A stretch of 64,000 nt of DNA from Ahaetulla prasina (taxonomy: Eukaryota > Chordata > Lepidosauria > Squamata > Colubridae), in NCBI RefSeq assembly GCF_028640845.1, contig NC_080540.1, positions 50,450,561 through 50,514,560 on the forward strand, in the 5' to 3' direction. Positions 10,548 to 21,150 of this stretch are shown one piece after another (position 1 is the stretch's first letter; every line of letters starts with the position of its first letter). A program made the position numbers and the translations under genes. Below the pieces are notes generated by a model, which was not told the origin of the DNA, searched no databases, and was given only the letters and a program-made list of their open reading frames with translations.

Positions 10548-11395
10548 ACTCTTTTAGTTTGGCCTCATCCACATATTTTTTTTCCTCCACATTTTTCAGT
10601 TTTCTCATCTCTACTGCTACATCCAGGGCTTTTTATTCGTCTAGAATTATTATCCTGATGTAGTGTTAAATGCATAGAGTAAAACTTTGCTGACTATTTT
10701 GCTAGAAAATTGGTAGCAGTTGTATATGTTTCTGAATTCAGGAAGACTTATACAAATCGACATTGCCTCTTTCTATCTCGGATAGACTTAGGTGGGCTCC
10801 AGAGTTTGTCATAAAGTAATAAGGAAGAACAAGAATGGAAATTGGGGAATACGGGAGGCAGAAAGTGGGTAGGAGAAAAAGTTCAGTTGTTCATTATCAC
10901 AGTCCAACTCATTTTGTGAACATACAAATATGCATCAGAAAGATATTCAAAGTTTTCAGTAGACAAAAACAAATAAAACTGTGCATATTCAGAGTTTTCA
11001 TTAGACAAATTATGTATGTGTAAATTAATCTGGTTGGAATAGGTGGCTATTGGTAAAGCTCCAGAATTATAAAAGTATCTTGTTACTAAGCATTAATGAT
11101 ATGCTTGTAAAAATGTGCTTACATTGTTTCTTGTAAAGACATCCCAGATGTAATGAGTCAGGTTTTAGGATAAGATTAACGTAAGTTTCCAATTTTTTAA
11201 AAAAATTCACATAAAAATTCTGAATAACCCAAGGAATCACATAGCCCTGCAGATAGGTTCTTGAACTATAGGCAAGAGGAAGAGAAGCAATGAATGGTCC
11301 TTATTTGGCTTTAAAAACGCTTGTACAAAATATGAAAGTGATCTTCAGGCTCCCACTGTCTCATAGTCATATCTCAAACTTCTTTTATTTAATAG
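10548..11395. other. ITPR1 intron, no feature seen
   Basis: AT-rich sequence; no repeat family, frame or RNA gene recognised. It ends in the acceptor TTTAATAG. Confidence 0.6.
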
Positions 11396-11532
11396 AACTA
11401 GCTTCAGAAGAATCTGAAGAGGATAAAGAACATACATGTGAGACGTTGCTGATGTGCATTGTTACCGTGCTTAGTCATGGGCTGAGAAGCGGGGGCGGAG
11501 TAGGAGATGTACTCAGGAAACCATCCAAGGAG
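11396..11532 (+). CDS. ITPR1: ITPR1 exon: pore helix and selectivity filter
   Basis: The 137-nt exon lies between TTTAATAG and donor GAG|GTAAAT (phase 1 in, 0 out). After an acidic luminal run ([19 protein letters not shown]), residues [18 protein letters not shown] form the pore helix and the GGGVGD selectivity filter, the Ca2+-conducting signature of IP3 receptors. It ends VLRKPSKE. The filter is fully conserved, so nothing here suggests altered permeation. An antisense-oriented solo LTR begins 129 bp downstream. Confidence 0.98.
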
Positions 11533-11660
11533 GTAAATTAACATTACATGTGAAAGGAGTAGTACATGTATGTGATAGCAATGAAGTATTGAAGAGTCAT
11601 AAATAATTTTAAAAATAAAGATTGAAATGATATTTTATATAGTATTAATATTGTGCAAAG

Positions 11661-12304
11661 TGTTCTGTCCCCTCCCTTCCTTCCCAAAAATAACATGCCA
11701 ACTGAGGCTGTCTGCCAGCAATTTATTTACACTTGGCCGGGTTTCTTCTGGCAACAAAAAGTTCTGACAATGTTCCTTCACGTGCCAGCCAAGTCCTTAT
11801 CAAGTAGCAGTGTGCCGACAGACCGTTGCCAGAGCAACCAGGAGTCTGCAGGATGATCTAAAGTACTCACAAGAAATCCCAGCCTTCAGTCCAGAGCAGT
11901 CAAAGAGCCAGTAGTCTGTAACTTTGTCTGACACAAGGGCCTACGGAGCACTCTTCCTGCTTTTATCCCCTGTGGGGTGTGGCTCCATGAATCGGCACTC
12001 CCTGGGCCTGCCCCAACTTTTCCTCTGCTGTGCACGCTTATCTTGGCATCGCTGTTTCGCATCTAGCCAAGACTGACCCTCAGCAGCTGGTTCTTGGGGC
12101 GTTGCCAGGGAGGAGGAGGGGTCGCGGGAAAGAGGCTTTGTCAGCTCCTCCTCCTCCTCCTCCTCCTCCTGGCCTGCAGCTGGAATCTGGGATGGTGCCA
12201 GGGAGGAGGAGGGTCCGTGGGGGGAAGGAGGCCTTGCCAGCTTCTCCTCACTCTCCGAGTCATCCGGCTCCAGGAGGCCAGGCCCGGGGGCCGGAGCCAC
12301 AACA
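11661..12304 (-). mobile_element. Solo LTR with 5-bp TSD, family R
   Basis: 644 bp bounded by TGTT...AACA, with CAAAG duplicated exactly at 11656-11660 and 12305-12309. On the - strand it reads TGTTGTGGCTCCGG..., with a TATA-like GGGGATAAAAGCAGG downstream, so it lies antisense to ITPR1. It contains a (CCT)n run near 12148-12170. It shares GGGGTGTGGCTCCATGA and the GGCCTGCCCC region with the LTR at 38490-39016. No internal retroviral or gypsy genes remain. Confidence 0.85.
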
Positions 12305-12533
12305 CAAAGTATGAGTATGTACAATGCCATCTAAATGTGTAAATGTCAGTTGATGTCTTAATAGTTATAGTTACTCTAATACATTATTTACCAATGTTGC
12401 AGTAATTACATCATATTACCAGGCCAAGAACTTTCCCCAAAGTCCTTTTTTTTTACTACCTGCAAACATATTTGTGACCATGAATAGTTTTTCTATCAAG
12501 TGTAGCAAGAGTGCTATAAAGTCCCACCAGGCC

Positions 12534-12712
12534 CAAGGTTGACTCAGCCTTCCATCCTTTACAAGGTAGGTAAAATGAGGACCCAGATTGTTGGGGGCAA
12601 TAAAAGTTGACTTTGTATATAATATACAAATGGATGAAGACTATTTCTTAACACAGTGTAAGCCGCCCTGAGACTTTGAAGAAAGGCGGGATATAAATTC
12701 AAATTAAAAAAA
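12534..12712 (+). mobile_element. MIR-like SINE 3' fragment
   Basis: GGTTGACTCAGCCTTCCATC, then GGTAAAATGAGGACCCAGAT match the - strand SINE at 3294-4062. It ends with GTAAGCCGCCCTGAGACTTT and AGGCGGGATATAAATTC, an L2-type 3' end. Confidence 0.65.
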
Positions 12713-12949
12713 ACAAACTGTTTCCAGCACTACTTTAGTTGTAGAGTCATAAAGTTGACAATGCTGTCAAAGCTGCTATTAAGTTCAGGAATCCAAATTA
12801 AAAAATTACTGGCTGTTCAGCCGAATGCCTCCAGGGAAGAAGAAGAATCCATCAGTTCTTTGGGGAGCTGCTTCTGTAGTAAGAAACATGCATGTCATGC
12901 TTTTTTTTTTAATATTATGTAAGAAACTGCCTTCTTGAAAGCTAAATCT

Positions 12950-13265
12950 GTTATTCCATGTCCTGCACTCTATGGCAGAGGTCTCTAACCTTGGTCCCTT
13001 TAAGACTTATGGACTTCAACTCCCAGAGTTCCTCAGCCAGCTTTGGATCAAGGTTGGAGACTCCTGCTCTAGGGCAATCACAAACCTATCTTGACATTCT
13101 TCTATGCAGGTTTTTTCCCCAGTGCAATTTCATCCTGTTTTAATTTCTCAAGGCTATATCTTTCCAGTTCCTTCGAACTCGCTTCACAAAACCTAGTTTC
13201 AGGTCTCCTATCATCTTTTTGGTCCTTCTCTCAACATACTGCAATTTATCTAAATCCTTCTTAAC
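12950..13265 (-). mobile_element. Old CR1 3' fragment split by a MITE
   Basis: TTCCATGTCCTGCACTCT, interrupted by the MITE at 12976-13066, then reverse-complement CR1 C-terminal coding sequence with CTCAAGGCTATATC and TTTTTGGTCCTTCTCTCAAC. Degenerate. Confidence 0.5.
12976..13066. mobile_element. Fold-back hAT-type MITE, family D
   Basis: CAGAGGTCTCTAACCTTGG at the left and AAGGTTGGAGACTCCTG at the right, same core (GGACTTCAACTCCCAGAGTT) as 5733-5848. Flanks CTCTATGG (12968-12975) and CTCTAGGG (13067-13074) are an 8-bp TSD with one mismatch. Confidence 0.8.
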
Positions 13266-13330
13266 TGCACACAGTTAGCAAGGTGAAAAATGAATAACAA
13301 TAAATAACATGAATCTGTTTTTGCAATTTA

Positions 13331-13564
13331 AGAACTATATGGCATGCGTGAGCACACAGAGCCATCTCTCCAGGCATGCCAGCCATCGCCCGTTACTCTT
13401 CCGGGTTCTAGCATGCACATGCGTGCCGGCCAGGTGGTCTTTGCACATGCGGGAGCACCGGAAACCGAAAGAGCAGCTCCCTCAACTGCTCAACGGCTCT
13501 TCCAGTTTCCGGTGGAGCCTGTTTTGGCACTCAGGGCCAAAAAAGTTCACCAACACTGAACTAT
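13331..13564. mobile_element. hAT-type element, family B, left end worn
   Basis: The right end GGGCCAAAAAAGTTCACCAACACTG matches family B. The left starts inside the terminal repeat at about TATATGGCATGCGTG. The interior is rich in GCATGC. The apparent flank match (GAACTATA) overlaps the element's own sequence, so I do not claim a TSD. Confidence 0.55.
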
Positions 13565-13939
13565 ACTGTTGTTGATGCACCCTAATATTGAATTTGCCCT
13601 TTCTCCCACATTTGGTAACAAACAGCATCGCCAAACCAGGGATCCCCTATTTTGATTTGTGTTTCCTAAAAAGAAAAATGTGCATTTATCTCTGTTACAT
13701 TTTATATTTTCATTTTAACCCATTTCTCACAGCATTTAAGATTGTGTGAATTTTGTCCTTTAACAGGTTCGAAGGTAACGGGGGAGGGTTATGTTTCTAT
13801 TAGTGAGGGTGGTTCCATCTGCACGGTAAGTGGGAGGGGCAGACAGTGCGGAAGTGAGGGGCCGTATTGTTCTCTGGGGGTGCGTGTTCGCTGTTTAAAA
13901 GCGATTGCTCGCCCTGGCCCCTCAGACTTCTCCCGTTCC

Positions 13940-14672
13940 CTGAGTGGCCAGAACCCTCAGGGCTTGGACCTTCGGCTGATGCTGTGCAATGCACGGTCTA
14001 TTGTCAATAAAGCCCCCCTGATTCATGATCTTATACGGGGGGCTGCGGACCTTATGGGCATTACGGAGACCTGGTTGGGCACAGAAGGGGAGGTTCCCCT
14101 TGTTGAAATGTGCCCTCCAGGTTTCCGAGCATTCCATCAGCTGAGGGCCCAAGGTAGGGGTGGGGGGTGGCAGTCGTTATTAAGGAAAGTCTAGAACCGA
14201 GGGAGACCACTATACCTCAGATATCCGGTTGTGAATCCCTCTTTGTGAAGTGGGGTCATAGAGTTCAGATGGGCTTGTTGATCACGTACCTGGCTCCTTG
14301 CTGCGTGACAACAGCCCTGCCTGAGCTGCTGGAGATGCTTGCTGGGATGGCGGTTGAGACCCCCAGACTTATGGTCATGGGGGATTTCAACTTGCCATCG
14401 ACTGGCATGGCATCGACGGCAGCCCGGGAGTTCATGGCCTCCATGACGGCCATGGACCTGACTCAAGTAGTTAATGGCCCTACTCACATCGGGGGAGGCA
14501 CACTGGATTTGATTTTCATCTCTGGACAGTGGTTGAATGATCTGGATTTAGGAGATGTAGTCACTGAGCCTTTGTCATGGTCAGATCATTCTCTCCTTCG
14601 TCTGGACTTTCGGACTGCCACTCAATACCGCAGGGAGACGGGACCAATACGTTGGTTCGTCCCAGGCGCCTG
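13940..14672 (+). pseudogene. L2 LINE endonuclease domain, frame-broken
   Basis: Begins near LRLMLCNARSIVNKAPLIHD, includes ITETWL (catalytic E region), then shifts frame near 14170-14200 to continue with MVMGDFNLPST and SWSDHSLLRLDF. E-T-W, G-D-F-N and S-D-H are the hallmarks of APE-type endonucleases of L2/CR1 LINEs, which nick genomic DNA to prime reverse transcription. The frameshift separates the catalytic halves, so no functional enzyme is made from this copy. Confidence 0.8.
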
Positions 14673-15319
14673 ATGGACCTGGAGAGGTTCCTGAAGAAGC
14701 TTGGGCAGCTCCCTGAGGGTCTGGCCCACGGCACAGCTGAAGAATTAGTCACGGCTTGGGAACAGGCTGCGGCTGGGGCTCTAGACCGTGTCGTGCCTTT
14801 GCGGCCTCTGACCCAGCATAGGACTCAACCAGCTCCTTGGTTTTCCGAGGAGCTGAGGGAGATGAAACGCCGGAAAAGACACCTAGAGAGTGCCTGGAGA
14901 TCCAGCCGTTCGGAAGCTGACCGGACACTAGTTAGGTCATATATTCGGACCTACCTGGTAGCACTGAGGGAAGCGAAGCATTCTTACGTTTCCTCCCTCA
15001 TTGCATTGGCAGATAACCGCCCGGCCCCCTGTTTCGGGTGACCCTCTCTCTTCTTCAGCAGGAGGTGCGGGGCGACCCCTTACAAGGGCGTGCCGAGGAT
15101 TTTATTGTTTATCTGCACGATAAAATCGCTCAGCTTCGGGATGGGTTGGATCAAAATTGGGTAGATCCAGGTGAGATGTCGGAGACTCGTCTTGTTGAGA
15201 CTGTTTGGGATGGGTTTGACCTTGTGACTCCTGAGGACATGGACAGGTTGTTGGGGAGGTTGAATGCCACCACATGTTTATTGGACCCGTGCCTTTCCTG
15301 GTTGGTGCTGGCCACGTAG
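14577..15319 (+). pseudogene. L2 LINE linker between endonuclease and reverse transcriptase
   Basis: Two consecutive frames (14577-15041 and 15038-15319) hold the basic linker: WFSEELREMKRRKRHLE and the Arg/Ser-rich helix after it, then DFIVYLHDKIAQLRDG and DCLL-like residues leading to the RT domain. The frame changes near 15030-15040, and a stop at 15317-15319 separates it from the RT frame. Confidence 0.65.
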
Positions 15320-15322
15320 GAG

Positions 15323-16012
15323 GTGACACGAGGCTGGCTCTGGGGGATTATTAATGCTTTTTTGTTGGAGGGGTTTTTTCCTGCTGCGTTGAAAGAGGCG
15401 GTAGTGAGACCCCTCCTCAAGAAGCCTTCCCTGGACCCAGCTGTCTTAGGAAACTATCGTCCGGTCTCCAACCTTCGCTTTGTGGCGAAGGTTGTAGAGA
15501 GTGTGGTGGCACATCAATTACCCCAATACCTGGATAAAACTGTCTATCTAGACCCATTCCAGTCCGGCTTTCGGCCCAGGTACAGTACGGAGACGGCTTT
15601 GGTCGCGTTGGTTGATGATCTCTGGAGGGCCCGGGACAGGGGTTATTCCTCTGCCCTGGTCCTACTAGACCTCTCAGCGGATTTTGATACCATCGACCAT
15701 GGTATCTTGCTGCACCGGTTGGGGAGTTTGGGAATGGGAGGCACCGTTTATCGGTGGTTCTCCTCCTATCTCTCTGACCGGTTGCAGATAGTGTTGACAG
15801 GGGGGCAGAGATCGACCGCGAGGCACCTCACGTGTGGGGTGCCGCAGGGGTCGATTCTCTCGCCTCTCCTGTTCAACATCTATATGAAGCCGCTGGGTGA
15901 GATCATCAGTGGTTTTGGGGTGAGTTACCAACTGTATGCTGATGATACGCAGCTGTACTTTTTCACCCCAGACACCCCAACGAAGCTGTCAAAGTACTGT
16001 CCCGGTGTCTAG
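15323..16012 (+). pseudogene. L2 LINE reverse transcriptase core
   Basis: One open frame covers the palm and fingers: [32 protein letters not shown], motif [12 protein letters not shown], motif [18 protein letters not shown] and the catalytic YADDTQLYF (motif C). The triad aspartates are present. Motif A has D where A is usual before F-D. The frame is lost near 15990, just after YADD, so the thumb is encoded in another frame. Confidence 0.85.
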
Positions 16013-16029
16013 AAGCCATATGGGTCTCG

Positions 16030-16785
16030 ATGGGGAGAAACAGGCTCAAGCTCAACCCCTCCAAGACGGAGTGGCTGTGGATGCCGGCACCCCGGTACAG
16101 TCAGCTGCAACCACGGCTGACTGTTGGGGGCGAGTCATTTTCCCCAATGGAGAGGGTGCGCAACTTAGGCGTTCTCCTGGATGGGCGGTTGTCTTTTGAA
16201 GATCACTTGACGACCGTCGCCTGGAGAGCTTTTTATCAGGTTCGCCTGATTCGCCAGTTGCGCCCCTTCCTTGACCGGGGTGCCCTATGTACAGTCACTC
16301 ATGCTCTTGTTACCTCTCGCTTGGATTACTGCAATGCTCTCTACATGGGGCTCCCCTTGAAGAGCACCCGGAGGCTCCAGTTGGTTCAGAATGCAGCTGC
16401 GCGGGTGATAGAGGGAGCCACTTGTGGCTCCCATGTAACACCACTCCTGCGCAAGCTGCACTGCCTACCTGTGGTCTTTCGGGTGCACTTCAAGGTGCTG
16501 GTTACTACCTTTAAAGTGCTCCATGGCTTAGGGCCGGGTTATTTATGGGACCGCCTACTGCTACCGATTGCCTCCCACCGACCCGTGCGCTCTCACAGAG
16601 AGGGACTCCTCAGGGTGCCGTCTGCCAAGCAATGTCGGCTGGCGGCCCCCAGAGGAAGGGCCTTCTCGGTGGGGGCTCCCACCCTCTGGAACGAACTTCC
16701 CCCGGGACTCCGTCAACTTCCTGACCTTCGGACCTTTCGCCGCGAGTTGAAGACATACTTATTTATTCGCGCAGGACTGGCATAG
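16030..16785 (+). pseudogene. L2 LINE C-terminal region (RT thumb and beyond)
   Basis: Open frame starting near MGRNRLKLNPSKTEWLW, through RVRNLGVLLDGRLSF, ALVTSRLDYCNALYMGLP, RLQLVQNAAARVIEGAT and LHCLPVVFRVHFKVLV, ending LRTFRRELKTYLF before TAG. The order is diagnostic for L2/CR1-superfamily ORF2 C-termini. It is out of frame with the RT core. Confidence 0.85.
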
Positions 16786-16985
16786 AATTTTTAGTAGTTT
16801 TTAATATTTGGATTCTAATTTTATTTAATGGGTTTTATTGTTTTAAACGGATTTTAATTTGGCTTTCTATTTAATAAGTTTTTTAATTATTGTTTTTATT
16901 GTATACTTCTTTATTGTTTTACTTGGCTGTGAACCGCCCTGAGTCCTTCAGGAGAAGGGCGGTATAAAAGTTTAATAAATAAATA

Positions 16986-17506
16986 AAAATACTTGCTCTA
17001 GTTTTTCATCATCTGTGTATATTATATCATTCATTCTGTTTTTCCTATCGAAATCTGGGAACCTGATCTTTGATACATTATTTTGTATGCTTGTTGCATA
17101 ATACAGCCTACCTAAGATTCACTGCATATGCTCATTTCCCCACCCAATACACCTATAACATCATCATAGTCATTTCTTATATATTTTTAAATACAGTACT
17201 TCAACATGCTTAATGGTTTAATCCAAAATATATCAAACATCCATGTCTTACTTCCTGTTTTATATTCCACAAGTATAATGTGGCATAGTGTGGTACATAT
17301 TGTACATAGAAATAGGAAACAAAAAATAGAAAATAAAACCTACAAAATAGAAATTATTTGCCAGAAAAGTATGCCCAATCTATATGTGGCATCTATATAT
17401 CAATCAATCAATTTAATTTATATCCAAAAGGCCCAAAAGTTAGAAATATAATCTAAACTTGGCAGTAGATAAACACTTTTACAAATAAAATATTTAATAA
17501 ATATTA
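16986..17506. other. ITPR1 intron, no feature seen
   Basis: AT-rich sequence with short CAATCAAT and TTTAATAAATA runs; no repeat family or gene recognised. Confidence 0.55.
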
Positions 17507-17894
17507 TATCAGCGTTCCAGAAAACCCCTCCTGCAGAAAAGACTCTGAAGCCAACATCTTTCAAAGTTCTTTTACTAGCATAGGTAAACTGGATAGTTGG
17601 ATGAAAACCGAAACTGGGGATTCGGGTTCCTCCCTCAGTAATACAAACTCCAAAATCTCCATCTTCATGACCCCTCTACCAGTCACATGCTCCAATCCTC
17701 AACCGTCCCATGTCGAAGCATCGCTTCGGCCACTCCTTCTCCAGATGTGAGCCCATCCTGACCTTGACCAGCAGGAAGAATGTTGTTATATCTAATAGCC
17801 CCTTGTACCCTCATGCCCCTCTCCTACTTTCCCACACCGGAGAAAGTGGCAGCGTGTGGAAGCCTTTGGCCTAGTATAGCTTCCAAAGCTGACA
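17507..17894 (-). mobile_element. Solo LTR-like element with 5-bp TSD
   Basis: 388 bp with 7-bp near-inverted termini TATCAGC and GCTGACA. TATTA is duplicated at 17502-17506 and 17895-17899. Read on the - strand it starts TGTCAGCTTTGG and ends GGAACGCTGATA, so it has TG at the 5' end but TA, not CA, at the 3' end. Orientation is inferred from the TG start. Family unknown; the TSD lies in AT-rich DNA, so chance is possible but unlikely together with the inverted termini. Confidence 0.65.
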
Positions 17895-17899
17895 TATTA

Positions 17900-18770
17900 T
17901 ATACTAGACTTAAAACCCCAACTCATTGATTCGTTACTAAGAGCCTTGCTTTTTATCATCAGTTAAAAATTTGGTGCTGCTATAATTTTAGGATTTTTAT
18001 CTGCAAATAATTTTTTTGCATACTCAGAAGTATTTCTTCATGGTTTGGATTTTAAAAATTAGGCCAGATAATTTCCTGACAAAGACTCTTCTAAAATTCT
18101 CAATAGAATTAAATATTATCCACCGTTACAATATCAGTAGCATCACAGAGGCAAAATCTTTGAGATGAGGTTTTTTAAAAATCTCCTATATAGTATATTT
18201 GACAGCAACACATTTAATCTAGCTTTTGAAAAAGCTGCTCTTTATTTACTTAAATATAAGTTATTCATATATTTAGGGAATTGAAAAATATATGTGTACT
18301 TAATTCTAAAAATTACAGGTGAACTTTAGCTTTAGCCATTAATTCCTGTACTCCTGCATCTCAAGAAATTTTATGGGACTCCAATTTGGATCACATTTCC
18401 TAACAATAACATAGTGCAGGTGACAATTTTAAACTCTATTTTGAGTGTCCCAAGTTGTGTTCCCAATCTATTATTCTATTGGAATATAACAAAGACTTAG
18501 TTAAGCAAATATATGTTTTTAAAACAAGGAAGGATTGCTTCAGGAAATCCCAATTGAATCCTTTGTAGATATGTGGTTTAAACAGTGACTTAAAAGATTA
18601 GTCAGATTGGCATTGATCCTGATTATTTATTCTCCAGAGGTATGTCATCAACAAGTCATTGTATCAAGCAAAAGCATCTATAATGTTCACTCATCAAGTA
18701 ATATTCCCCTTTGTAGCTTTGTTTTCTTTAATACTTTCCATTTACTATTGGAAAACTATCTGCATTTTAG
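17900..18770. other. ITPR1 intron, no feature seen
   Basis: AT-rich, non-repetitive as far as can be judged; ends at acceptor GCATTTTAG. Confidence 0.55.
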
Positions 18771-18936
18771 GAACCTCTCTTTGCTGCAAGAGTGATATAT
18801 GACCTCCTCTTCTTCTTCATGGTGATAATTATTGTCCTTAATCTGATTTTTGGAGTCATTATCGACACCTTTGCTGATCTAAGAAGTGAGAAACAGAAGA
18901 AAGAAGAAATTTTGAAAACAACATGTTTTATTTGTG
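18771..18936 (+). CDS. ITPR1: ITPR1 exon: S6 pore-lining helix and first zinc ligands
   Basis: A 166-nt exon between CTGCATTTTAG and donor TGTG|GTAAGT (phase 0 in, 1 out). It encodes [16 protein letters not shown], then the S6 helix core [16 protein letters not shown] with the gate-forming hydrophobic residues, the cytosolic extension [17 protein letters not shown] and TTCFIC. The two Cys of C-F-I-C are the first pair of ligands of the linker-domain zinc site completed in the next exon. Sequence is identical or nearly so to mammalian ITPR1. Confidence 0.98.
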
Positions 18937-19121
18937 GTAAGTATCAGGCTCAGCAAGAGTTCAGTTCTAGGCAGATAGAGGAATATCTCCAAAATGCACA
19001 CTTTTTTTGTGATGGAATCAATATTTTATGAATGTTTTTAGAATAAATTGCCAGAGGGCATGTAATGTTAAGGCTTTGACAGAGTCCTTTCTAAAGGCTA
19101 CTGACTTCAGTTGCCATAGGG

Positions 19122-19786
19122 CCATGATGGCGAACCTATGGCACGCATGCCACAGGTGGCACACATAGCCATATCAGTGGGCATTCCAGCTCAGCTCCGG
19201 CGCGCATGCGCACGCCAGCCAGCTGATTTTTGGGCCTTCTGGGCCCACCAGAAGTAGGGAAACAGGCTTTTTCCTGCCTTCGGAGGGCCTGGGGGGGTGG
19301 GGAAGGCCCTTTTTCTTTCTCACCTGGCTCCAGATCCTCTCTATGCATCTAGGGAGGGTGAAAACAGCCTTTCCCAGGCCCTCTAAAGCCCAAAACATCC
19401 CATTTCCCAACTTCCGGTTGGACAGGAAGTGACATTTTTTGCTTTCCCCAGCCTCCAAAGACTCCTAGAGAGGCTCTGGAGGCTGGGGACAGCAAAAAAA
19501 TCACTTCCTGTCCAACCAGAAATTGGGAAACGGGCCGTTTCGTGCCTCCAGAGGGCCTCTGATGGAGTGGGGAAGGCTGTTTTCACCTCCCCAGATGCAT
19601 AGAGAGGATCTGGAGCCAGACGAGAAAGAAAAACGGGCCTACGAGGCCATTGCATGCCCAGAGCAGGGGGAGATTGTGCACACATGCATGGGTTGGGGCA
19701 CATAGAATTATAGGTGTGGGCACGTGCGCAAACCTTCCCCCCCCCTCCATCCTGGCATGCGATGGCAAAAAGTTTAGCCATCATTG
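19122..19786. mobile_element. hAT-type element, family B, perfect 8-bp TSD
   Basis: Starts CCATGATGGCGAACCTATGG and ends AAGTTTAGCCATCATTG. CCATAGGG is duplicated exactly at 19114-19121 and 19787-19794. The interior has inverted modules: AACTTCCGGTTGGACAGGA near 19409 is repeated inverted near 19503 (TCCTGTCCAACCAGAAATT). Lies 185 bp after the S6 exon. Confidence 0.88.
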
Positions 19787-20062
19787 CCATAGGGTAAGAG
19801 GTTAGTGTTCTCATGGATTAGCCAGGATTGACAAAATAGGAATGCATGGGCAGTTCTAACATCAGAGAGATGTACAAGGTAAGATCCACTGCTGAGATAA
19901 TGTTTTATAAATTACAAAGAAGAATTGTAGTTAGGGCGGAATAACATGGAAGCTGTGTAAACCCAGACTATACCTATACTTTAGATCTGACCTGGTAGAG
20001 ACTGAACAGGAAAGAATTATGGTGGAAAACATAATGAAAATGTGAAGCCAGAGATTAGCTGC

Positions 20063-20280
20063 TGTAAAGAAGCAACTTAGAACTTAGGAGAAATTTCCTG
20101 ACAGTTAGAACAATTAATAAGTGGAACGACTTGCCTGCAGAAGTTGTGAATGTTCCAACACTGGAAATTTTTAAGAAAATGTTGGATAACCATCTGTCTG
20201 AGATGGTGTAGGGTTTTCCTGCCTGGGCAGGGGGTTGGACTAGAAGGCCTCCAAGGTCCCTTCCAACTCTGTTGCTGTTG
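20063..20280 (+). mobile_element. CR1 3' end, 5'-truncated, family K
   Basis: AAGAAGCAACTTAGAACTTA through GTGGAACGACTTGCCTGCAG (W-N-D-L-P), GAAAATGTTGGATAACCATC and GGTCCCTTCCAACTCTGTTG, ending in a (GTT)n tail to about 20295. Matches the ends of 33943-36066 and 56560-57573. Confidence 0.85.
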
Positions 20281-20317
20281 TTGTTGTTGTTGTTGGTGTT
20301 ATCATCATTATTATTAA

Positions 20318-21150
20318 ATAGAATAGAATAGAATTTTTATTGGCCAAGTGTGATTGGACACACAAGGAATTTGTCTTGGTGCATATGCTCTCAGTGTACA
20401 TAAAAGAAAAGATACCTTCATCAAGGTACAACATTTACAACACAATTGATGGTCAATATATCAATATAAATCATAAGGATTGCCAACAACAAGTTATAGT
20501 CATACAGTCATAAGTGGAAAGAGATTGGTGATGGGAACTATGAGACAATTAATAGTAGTGCAGATTCAGTAAATAGTTTGACAGTGTTGATGGAATTATT
20601 TGTTTAGCAGAGTGATGGCCTTTGGGGAAAAACTTTTCTTGTGTCTAGTTGTTCTGGTGTGCAGTGCTCTATAGCGTCGTTTTGAGGGTAGGAGTTGAAA
20701 CAGTTTATGTCCAGGATGTGAGGGGTCTGTAAATATTTTCACGGCCCTCTTCTTGATTTGTGCAGTATGTTAGCTGTCCATTTTAGATCTTGCGATACGA
20801 TAGAACCTAGAAATTTGAAGGTTTCTACTGTTGATACTGTGTTGTCTAGTATTGTGAGAGGTGGAAGTATGGAAGGGTTTCTCCTAAAGTCTACCACCAT
20901 TTCTACGGTTTTGAGTGTGTTCAGTTCCAGATTGTTTTGGTTGCACCACAAGGCTAGTCGTTCGACCTCTCGTCTATATGCGGATTCGTCATTGTCTCGA
21001 ATGAGACCAATCATGTTGTGTCATCTGCGAACTTCAGTAGCTTAACAGATGGATCATTGGAGATGCAGTCATTGGTATACAGAGAGAAGAGAAGTGGGGA
21101 GAGCACACACCCTTGGGGGGCCCTTGTGCTAATTGTACAGGTATTTGATG
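20318..21150 (-). mobile_element. LINE 3' portion with AATAG tail, family L
   Basis: The tail AATAGAATAGAATAGAATTT on the + strand marks the 3' end. The - strand encodes RT C-terminal sequence with RREVERLALWCNQNNLELN, KTVEMVVDFRRNPS and ETFKFLGSIVSQDLKW, found in CR1/Rex1-superfamily elements after the YADD motif. 5'-truncated and frame-broken. Confidence 0.8.
20739..21014 (-). pseudogene. Fragment of family L LINE reverse transcriptase
   Basis: About 91 codons with SAYRREVERLALWCNQNN, LNTLKTVEMVVDFRRN and VETFKFLGSIVSQDLKW, the region following the RT catalytic core in CR1/Rex1-type LINEs. No catalytic motif is contained. Confidence 0.75.

Larger units (their letters stand above)
13769..16985 (+). 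mobile_element. Nearly full-length, inactivated L2-clade LINE
   Basis: About 3.2 kb with, in order, an apurinic-type endonuclease, reverse transcriptase and C-terminal region, a 3' UTR with GTGAACCGCCCTGAGTCC and GGGCGGTATAAAAG, and a short (AATAA/TAAA)n tail. Coding sequence is spread over three frames with several frameshifts or stops. The 5' boundary is approximate. Two 3'-end relatives occur at 47246-47758 (+) and 61878-62195 (-). Confidence 0.85.

Noticed and set aside
11941..12330. 129-codon - strand frame with a poly-Glu run
   Set aside because: It lies in a solo LTR; the Glu run is a (CCT)n tract read in reverse.
13331..13564. 8-bp TSD (GAACTATA) for this family B element
   Set aside because: The left copy overlaps the element's own terminal-repeat sequence, so the match may be coincidental.
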